A stretch of DNA of 11,302 nucleotides, from NCBI GenBank assembly GCA_023391175.1, contig JAEWBL010000569.1:1-11302 (forward strand), given 5' to 3'. The position numbers and the translations under genes were made by a program. This DNA is from Pseudomonadota bacterium. GTDB taxonomy: Bacteria > Pseudomonadota > Alphaproteobacteria > Rhizobiales > Xanthobacteraceae. Shown here one piece after another: positions 6,469 to 11,302 of this stretch; position 1 is the stretch's first letter, and each line of letters starts with the position of its first letter. The notes beneath the pieces were generated by a model. The model saw only the letters and a program-made list of their open reading frames with translations. It was not told the DNA's origin and made no database searches.

Positions 6469-7647
6469 TTGCACCTACGTCATGTCCCCGGTATCGATCC
6501 TTTGCGCGTTCTGGTCGTCTCAAGGCTGGGGAGCAACCTTTTGGGGGACAAAGTCGCACGCGATCGCCTGTCGGCGCCGGCCCTCGCGGCTATCCTCCTC
6601 GGGGCACCGCAGGGCGGCATCGTCTGCGTGGATGGCGTCGGGCCTTTGGAATTATGCTCTCTCTTCAATGAGATGGAGCTTCCATCCGGCGCGCCGCGGC
6701 TGCTCTTTCTCCCTCTCCCTTCGGCCGACACCGCCGAGGCGGTGGCCGAAAATCTCCTCACCCGATTGGCCGACATTGCCCTCCGCATGTGGCCCGTCTG
6801 GTATGATGACGTGCACTTCCCGGCCCAGGGGGCTGACACGCTCGCCCGCATGGCCGTCACGGCGGCCGCGCGCCGCACCGCAGCCGGCCGCCCCGGCGTC
6901 CTGTCCGCCTGGATCGAGGCCGGAGCCTTGCTGGCGCTGGAAAACCGGCCGCCAAAGGTGCCGCGGACGCCCGCTGGGACGCAGCTCGACCAGCTGTCCC
7001 GGGTGATCGGACCGGATGGTCTGGTGCTGGTCGTGGAGGTGCCGCAACCCCTTCCCGCCGCGAGGGCGGAGGCGTTTGTCGCAGGGCTCGAATGGATCGC
7101 ACACCATCTCCAGGGGGCGGTGGTGGCGCTGTTTCCCGAGCCGCCCGCCGAGCTCTCGCCTTTCGACCGTATCCGCCACGGGGCCTGGCGCCTTGCCGAC
7201 GAAGCGGACATCGCCCCGCCGGAAAATCACGTGAACGGACATAAGGTTAGGGCGGAGCCGGAGGGGACATGGCTGATCCCGTGGCGCGGGCGTCCCCACC
7301 CCTTGAGCGCGCTGGAACAGCGTCTCGCCCGGCTCATCGAGGCGGATGCGGAGCTGGCCCCGCTGTTCGGCTTCAACCTTCCCGTTGAAACCGTGCGGGG
7401 GTCCCGCCCGAGGGTCGACCTCCTGTGGGCCGAGGGGCGGCTGGTGGTGGAACTGGACGGCTATGCCGACCACGGCACCCGCGCGGCCTTCCAGCGCGAC
7501 CGCCATCGCGATTTCGAGCTGACCCTTTCCGGCTACGCCGTGCTGCGTCTCGCCAACGACGAGATCGCCCAGGACTGCTGGCTGGCGCTGGAAAAGATTC
7601 GCGACCTGGTCCGGCACCGCCGGCAGGTCTTGCTTGGGGAGAGATAG
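6469..7647 (+). CDS. Protein with C-terminal DUF559/Vsr-like nuclease domain, first gene of a putative defence operon
   Basis: This protein of about 392 residues has an unfamiliar N-terminal region of roughly 280 residues and a C-terminal domain (about 285-385) that matches the DUF559 group of PD-(D/E)XK nucleases related to Vsr. The catalytic pattern is visible as D317 in RVDLLW, then E328 and D330 in VVELDG, H335 in YADH, the QRDRHRDFEL helix, and the closing GYAVLRLANDEI strand. The N-terminal part has alternating hydrophobic strands (LRVLVVSRLG, GGIVCVDGVG, DGLVLVVEVP, GAVVALFPEP) suggesting an alpha/beta fold, but no motif I can name. The frame is open from 6361. The only plausible early start is TTG at 6469 (another at 6499), without a good ribosome site, and the first in-frame ATG is 68 codons inside, so the start is uncertain. 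The stop abuts the next gene's start codon. The likely role is DNA cleavage together with the ATPase encoded downstream. Confidence 0.82.
   Translation: MHLRHVPGIDPLRVLVVSRLGSNLLGDKVARDRLSAPALAAILLGAPQGGIVCVDGVGPLELCSLFNEMELPSGAPRLLFLPLPSADTAEAVAENLLTRLADIALRMWPVWYDDVHFPAQGADTLARMAVTAAARRTAAGRPGVLSAWIEAGALLALENRPPKVPRTPAGTQLDQLSRVIGPDGLVLVVEVPQPLPAARAEAFVAGLEWIAHHLQGAVVALFPEPPAELSPFDRIRHGAWRLADEADIAPPENHVNGHKVRAEPEGTWLIPWRGRPHPLSALEQRLARLIEADAELAPLFGFNLPVETVRGSRPRVDLLWAEGRLVVELDGYADHGTRAAFQRDRHRDFELTLSGYAVLRLANDEIAQDCWLALEKIRDLVRHRRQVLLGER
7636..7643 (+). promoter_or_regulatory. Ribosome binding site fixing a GTG start at 7648
   Basis: GGGGAGAG at 7636-7643 lies inside the end of the nuclease gene, 4-8 bases before the GTG at 7648 that immediately follows the TAG stop. 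The spacing favours this GTG over the in-frame ATG at 7663, which has no ribosome site at a proper distance, and suggests translation coupled to the upstream gene. Confidence 0.55.
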
Positions 7648-8352
7648 GTGGCAACCAAGGCGATGACCAAACCAACGCGATCCCCCGAAAGCCGGCTGAA
7701 AGAGCGCCAGGGGCTGCTCCTGCTGGCCCTGCTCGCGCACCCGGACGGTGCTGCTGCGCAGAAGGATCTGCGCCCGGTGCCAGACCCCGCGGTGCGCCGT
7801 CCGCTGGAGCGCGAGGGCTGGATCCGTACCACGAAACGGGGACGGGCCAATGTGATAGAGGTCACGGACAAGGGCTGGGATGCCGGCGGCGCCGCCCTCC
7901 ACGCCTTGCTGCCCGAAGACGCGGAAGGCGCCTCGGCGGTGCTGCGCGCGGTGCTGGAGCGCCTTTCCGCCTACATGGCCGCGCGGGAGATTGCGCTCGC
8001 GGACCTGCTCGGCCCTCAAGGCGGCCCGCTGCCCACGTCCGGCCCGGCCATCGGGAGCGGACTTGGCGAAGTGGGAGGGGACGAGCCGTCGAACCTTCCT
8101 GCGCGCATCCGCACTGCCTATCTCGCGGTGACGGGCGGCCGCCTCAACACGCGGGCGCTCCTGAAGAATCTGCGGCCCCACCTCGCCGACGTGCCCGAAA
8201 CGGTCCTTGATGCCGCGTTGAAGGCGATGCAGACGGAGGGCGCCGCCCGCCTCTACCGCATCGACAATCGCGCCGAGATCACCGAGGCGGATCGCGCTGC
8301 GGCGATCGAGATCGCCGGCGAGCCCCGCCACATCCTGTGGATCGAGCGATGA
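7648..8352 (+). CDS. Winged-helix protein of unknown function, middle gene of the putative defence operon
   Basis: This 234-residue basic protein begins at GTG directly after the preceding stop codon. Residues about 20-77 read as a MarR-like winged helix: a helix LLLLALLAHPDG, a short recognition segment ending AVRRPLEREGWI, and a beta wing RGRANVIEVTDKGW. A glycine/proline-rich middle (about 120-148) separates it from a C-terminal domain (about 151-234). That domain runs RIRTAYLAVTGGRLN, NLRPHLADVPETVLDAALKA, and a final strand pair ending RHILWIER, which looks like a second winged helix. It may bind DNA as a specificity or recruitment subunit, or act as the operon's regulator. The stop codon overlaps the next gene's ATG by 4 bases (ATGA), a sign that the two products are made together and may interact. 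I cannot assign it to a named family. Confidence 0.8.
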   Translation: MATKAMTKPTRSPESRLKERQGLLLLALLAHPDGAAAQKDLRPVPDPAVRRPLEREGWIRTTKRGRANVIEVTDKGWDAGGAALHALLPEDAEGASAVLRAVLERLSAYMAAREIALADLLGPQGGPLPTSGPAIGSGLGEVGGDEPSNLPARIRTAYLAVTGGRLNTRALLKNLRPHLADVPETVLDAALKAMQTEGAARLYRIDNRAEITEADRAAAIEIAGEPRHILWIER

Positions 8353-11302
8353 CGCAGGCGAGCGAGAAGCCCGGCGCCCCGGGATTGGCGGCTTTCCGCG
8401 CCGCAAGCTTCGACTGGACCCGGCAGCTGCGCAGCGTCTGGCGCGATCCGCCCCATCAGGTCACGGCGCTGCATGAAGGCTGCATCGACGACATCCTGTC
8501 CTATTTCGAGGTGCGGACGGCGGAGGAAAAGCCCGAGCCGGAGCCGCTCGGCCGCGTCATTGTGGGGCCGGCTGGCTATGGCAAGACCCATCTGGTCGGC
8601 CGGCTGCGGGCCGGGGTCTGGGAGCGCGATGGGTGGTTCGTTCTCCTCGACCTCGTGGGGGTGAAGGATTTCTGGTCCTCCATAGCGCTCGGTTTCCTGA
8701 ACTCGCTTCTGGCCCTGCGCGCGGAAGGCATGACGCAGCACGACCTCCTGATCCTGAACCTGGCGGACAAGCTGGGCATCGCCGGGCAGGTCGGCACCAT
8801 CGCGCGCCGTCACGATGACGACCCGCGCAAGGCCATGAACGACATATCGGCGCTGTTCCTCAACTCCCTCGCCCGGTATGACCGGCAGGGCACGCTCGAA
8901 CATCGCTACGTGCTGACCGCCCTCATTCTCCTGACATCCAGCGACCTCGATCAGCAGAGCATCGCGCATGCGTGGCTGCAGGGCATGCCCTCGACGGCGC
9001 AGGACGCGGGCCAGTTCGGCTTCGTCGGCCAGAACTCACCCATTTCCGTCGTAAAAGGCCTGTGCTGGCTCATGAGCCTTGTCGGGCCGACACTGATTGC
9101 GGTGGACCAGATCGACGCCATCGTCAGTGCCGCGAACGCCAGTTCAAAGGCGGCGGAATCCCTGTCGGAGGGGGAGAAGGCAGAGGCGCGATCCATCCTG
9201 GAGGCGCTGGCGCAGGGCCTGATGGACCTCCACGAGGTGAAATATCGGGCGGTGGTCGTCCTGTCGTGTCTTGAGGCCACATGGCAGGTGATCGAGCAAA
9301 CCTCGAGCGTGCCTGTGGATGCCCGCTTCCGTCCGCCGACGTCCCTGCAGGCCTTGCCCGATGCCGCACGTGCTTCTGCGCTGGTCGGGGCGCGTCTCGC
9401 CGCTGCCTTTGGCCCTCGCAATTTCACCCCGCCTTATCCCACTTGGCCGTTCCGGCCCGAGGCTTTCGCCGATGCGGTCGGTCTCTCGCCGCGCGAACTG
9501 CTCCGGCGCTGCGAGGCCCATCGCCTGGCATGTGTCGCCGGGGGCGACGTCGAGGAACTGTCCACATTTAAGCGTGGGGGGCAGCCGCCGGCCATCGTCC
9601 CCCCGATCTCCGGTCTCGAGGCCGCCTATGTCCAGGCCCGCGCAGAGGCGGACGTGTCCGGCCTTCTCGATCCCGATCGGGAGGACGAGATGCGCGACCT
9701 CTTCGCCTATGCGCTGGGCCTTTTCGAGCAACAGCTCGATCTGCCGGACGACGTGGATGCGGGGGTCCAATTCTACCCGAACCAGAAGACGCCGCCGCTC
9801 CACGGCCGGCTGTCCTTCACTTTCCGCGCCCAGGGAGATCTTGAGCAGCATTACTGTTTCCGTTTGCTGCCCCATCCCAACCACCTCGCCTATCAATCCC
9901 GCATCAAGGCGGCCATGACGGCTTCGGGAATCGGCTCGAAGCTGAAGGGGCGGCACCTTGTGCTGCTGCGGTCGACTGAACCGCCGCAGGGGCCGAAGTC
10001 GCGGCAGCTGACGGAGGAGTTCCAAAAGGCGGGCGGCCGCTTCATCGCACCCGGCGAGGACGACCTGCGGGCCTTCCTTGCCCTGCGCTCGCTCTCTGGC
10101 CGTCCAGACTTCGCTGCCTGGCTGAAGCAGAGCAAGCCGCTGTACGATGCGCCTCTGTTCAAGGCCGCTGGCCTCGCGCCACCCGCCTTTCTCGGCGCTG
10201 CGCCCGAACCGCCCCCGGCCGGAACGCCTGTCGGCATCCCGTCCGGCAAGGACGCCGCGCCCGACGTCGATCCCCGTCCGGCGCGTCCTGCTCCGGAACC
10301 ACCTGCGTCGCCCTATGTCGCGGCGAGGCATATCGTGGTCGGCCGCCGGGCTGCTCCGCAAGGCGGGGGAGAAACGGTGGAACTCGCAGCTTCTCTCTTG
10401 CCCCGGCATGTGGCGATTTTCGCGGGCTCCGGGTCCGGAAAGACGGTCCTGCTGCGGCGTCTGGTGGAGGAGGCGGCGCTCCTCGGCATTCCCGCCATCG
10501 TGCTCGACATCAACAACGACCTCGCCCGCCTCGGCGAGGCGTGGCCCCAGGTGCCGGAATCCTTCTCTTCCGAGGACGTGGTGAAGGCCGAGGCGTACCG
10601 CGCTGGCGTGGAGGTGGTGGTCTGGACCCCCGGTGTCTCCAGCGGCAATCCGCTCTCCCTCGCCCTCCTGCCGGACTTCGCCGCCATCGGCAGCGGCCGT
10701 GACGCCGAGAGCGAGGACGAGCGTAGCCAGGCGGTGGAAATGGCGCGTGCCACGCTCACCCCCTACCTCGGCGGCGGCGGCCAGAAGGCAAACCTGAAGC
10801 AGGGGGTTCTCGCCGACGCTCTGCGCCACTTTGCCTTGGGCGGCGGACGAGAGTTGAAGGACTTCGTTGCCCTACTGTCCGAACTTCCAGAGGGGTTGAG
10901 CGAGATCGGCAATGCCGAAAAGCTCGCCCGCGACATGGCCGACCAGTTGCGCGCGGCCATCGCCACCAATCCCTTGCTCCAGTCGAGCGGGCCGAAGCTG
11001 GATCCCCGGCGCCTCTTTCACGGCCGCGATCCGGGGCGGCCGCGCATCTCCGTCATCAACCTCGCCGGCCTTGCCACCGACGAAGCGAAGCAGGCGTTCG
11101 TCAACCAGCTGCAGATGACGCTCTTCACATGGGTAAGGCAGAATCCGAGCCCCTCCGGGCGGCTCTACGTGCTGGACGAGGCACAGAACTTTGCGCCATC
11201 TCAGGCCAATACGGCCTGCAAGGCCAGCACCCGCTCGCTGGCGGCGCAGGCGCGCAAGTATGGGCTCGGCATGGTGTTCGCGACCCAGCTGCCGCGGGGC
11301 AT
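8349..11302 (+). CDS. Large dual ATPase: N-terminal AAA/STAND-like domain fused to C-terminal HerA/FtsK-like motor (partial, runs off the window)
   Basis: The frame stays open from the ATG at 8349 to the window end, giving 984 residues plus an unfinished codon. N-terminal ATPase: Walker A GPAGYGKT at 73-80, a LLDLVGVKDFW segment near 98-108, Walker B-like LIAVDQID at 249-256, sensor-like strand VVVLS at 302-306, and a helical lid with SPRELLRRCEAH at 380-391. A conserved-looking middle region follows at about 484-583, then a proline/alanine-rich linker at about 611-655. The second ATPase has Walker A GSGSGKT at 693-699, VLDINNDL around D720 (recalling the D-x-x-G-D-L strand of HerA/VirB4 motors), Walker B LYVLDEAQNF with D943 and E944, and an ATQ motif at 978-980. 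HerA-type motors form hexamers that work with nucleases on DNA. The N-terminal NTPase may act as a sensor or switch. Translation is coupled to the winged-helix gene by a 4-bp overlap. Confidence 0.88.
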   Translation, partial: MTQASEKPGAPGLAAFRAASFDWTRQLRSVWRDPPHQVTALHEGCIDDILSYFEVRTAEEKPEPEPLGRVIVGPAGYGKTHLVGRLRAGVWERDGWFVLLDLVGVKDFWSSIALGFLNSLLALRAEGMTQHDLLILNLADKLGIAGQVGTIARRHDDDPRKAMNDISALFLNSLARYDRQGTLEHRYVLTALILLTSSDLDQQSIAHAWLQGMPSTAQDAGQFGFVGQNSPISVVKGLCWLMSLVGPTLIAVDQIDAIVSAANASSKAAESLSEGEKAEARSILEALAQGLMDLHEVKYRAVVVLSCLEATWQVIEQTSSVPVDARFRPPTSLQALPDAARASALVGARLAAAFGPRNFTPPYPTWPFRPEAFADAVGLSPRELLRRCEAHRLACVAGGDVEELSTFKRGGQPPAIVPPISGLEAAYVQARAEADVSGLLDPDREDEMRDLFAYALGLFEQQLDLPDDVDAGVQFYPNQKTPPLHGRLSFTFRAQGDLEQHYCFRLLPHPNHLAYQSRIKAAMTASGIGSKLKGRHLVLLRSTEPPQGPKSRQLTEEFQKAGGRFIAPGEDDLRAFLALRSLSGRPDFAAWLKQSKPLYDAPLFKAAGLAPPAFLGAAPEPPPAGTPVGIPSGKDAAPDVDPRPARPAPEPPASPYVAARHIVVGRRAAPQGGGETVELAASLLPRHVAIFAGSGSGKTVLLRRLVEEAALLGIPAIVLDINNDLARLGEAWPQVPESFSSEDVVKAEAYRAGVEVVVWTPGVSSGNPLSLALLPDFAAIGSGRDAESEDERSQAVEMARATLTPYLGGGGQKANLKQGVLADALRHFALGGGRELKDFVALLSELPEGLSEIGNAEKLARDMADQLRAAIATNPLLQSSGPKLDPRRLFHGRDPGRPRISVINLAGLATDEAKQAFVNQLQMTLFTWVRQNPSPSGRLYVLDEAQNFAPSQANTACKASTRSLAAQARKYGLGMVFATQLPRG

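Noticed and set aside
6652..8406. 584-codon open frame on the minus strand
   Set aside because: It spans two supported plus-strand genes and their junction; its composition is that of a reverse-frame artefact.
9144..10829. 561-codon open frame on the minus strand
   Set aside because: It lies wholly opposite the dual-ATPase gene, whose Walker motifs are clear, and its own translation is Arg/Gly/Pro-rich with no motif.
1..11302. CRISPR array, insertion sequence or integrase
   Set aside because: No regularly spaced direct repeats of CRISPR length, no transposase or recombinase motif and no terminal repeats flanking a gene were seen on either strand.

Overview
The window is mostly very GC-rich DNA whose genes use G/C-ending codons almost throughout. 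A branched-chain-amino-acid-type solute-binding protein, an FCD-type GntR regulator and an aldehyde dehydrogenase sit side by side. Together these suggest an alphaproteobacterium, probably of the Hyphomicrobiales; this is an inference from style, since no phylogenetic marker is present.

Left part (1-3854), a small catabolic locus. A periplasmic solute-binding protein of an ABC importer (183-1433, minus strand) diverges from a GntR/FCD repressor-type regulator (1581-2264), which is followed 19 bp later by an NAD(P)-dependent aldehyde dehydrogenase (2284-3804). The 147-bp divergent gap carries repeats that could be operators. The likely logic is import of a small organic substrate, oxidation of a derived aldehyde to the acid, and control by the regulator. 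The substrate cannot be read from the sequence. No permease or ATPase gene is visible. A GC-rich hairpin ends the dehydrogenase unit.

Middle part (3855-6298), a compositional break. A nested hairpin (3980-4027) lies between convergent genes. A secreted or anchored protein of unknown function (4045-4947, minus) has clearly lower GC than its neighbours and is followed by about 340 bp of very AT-rich non-coding DNA (29 G+C in 120 bases by hand count at 4981-5100), so this segment looks recently acquired. GC-rich DNA resumes near 5310. A four-helix membrane protein resembling the DUF4239/bestrophin-like group (5510-6298, minus) follows.

Right part (6299-11302), the most interesting region. After a 170-bp divergent gap holding a 13-bp perfect inverted repeat and three evenly spaced CCGAACC boxes, three tightly coupled plus-strand genes encode: (i) a 392-residue protein ending in a DUF559/Vsr-like PD-(D/E)XK nuclease domain; (ii) a 234-residue winged-helix protein; (iii) a very large protein, cut by the window edge, that joins an N-terminal AAA/STAND-like ATPase to a C-terminal HerA/FtsK-like motor ATPase in one chain. 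Stop-start spacing is 0 bp between (i) and (ii) and a 4-bp overlap between (ii) and (iii), so they should be one transcript with coupled translation. A nuclease plus a HerA-type motor is the composition of several known anti-phage systems, and I cannot assign this set to a named one. It is the best candidate here for an undescribed DNA-processing or defence system. The last gene, and possibly more of the operon, continues beyond base 11302.
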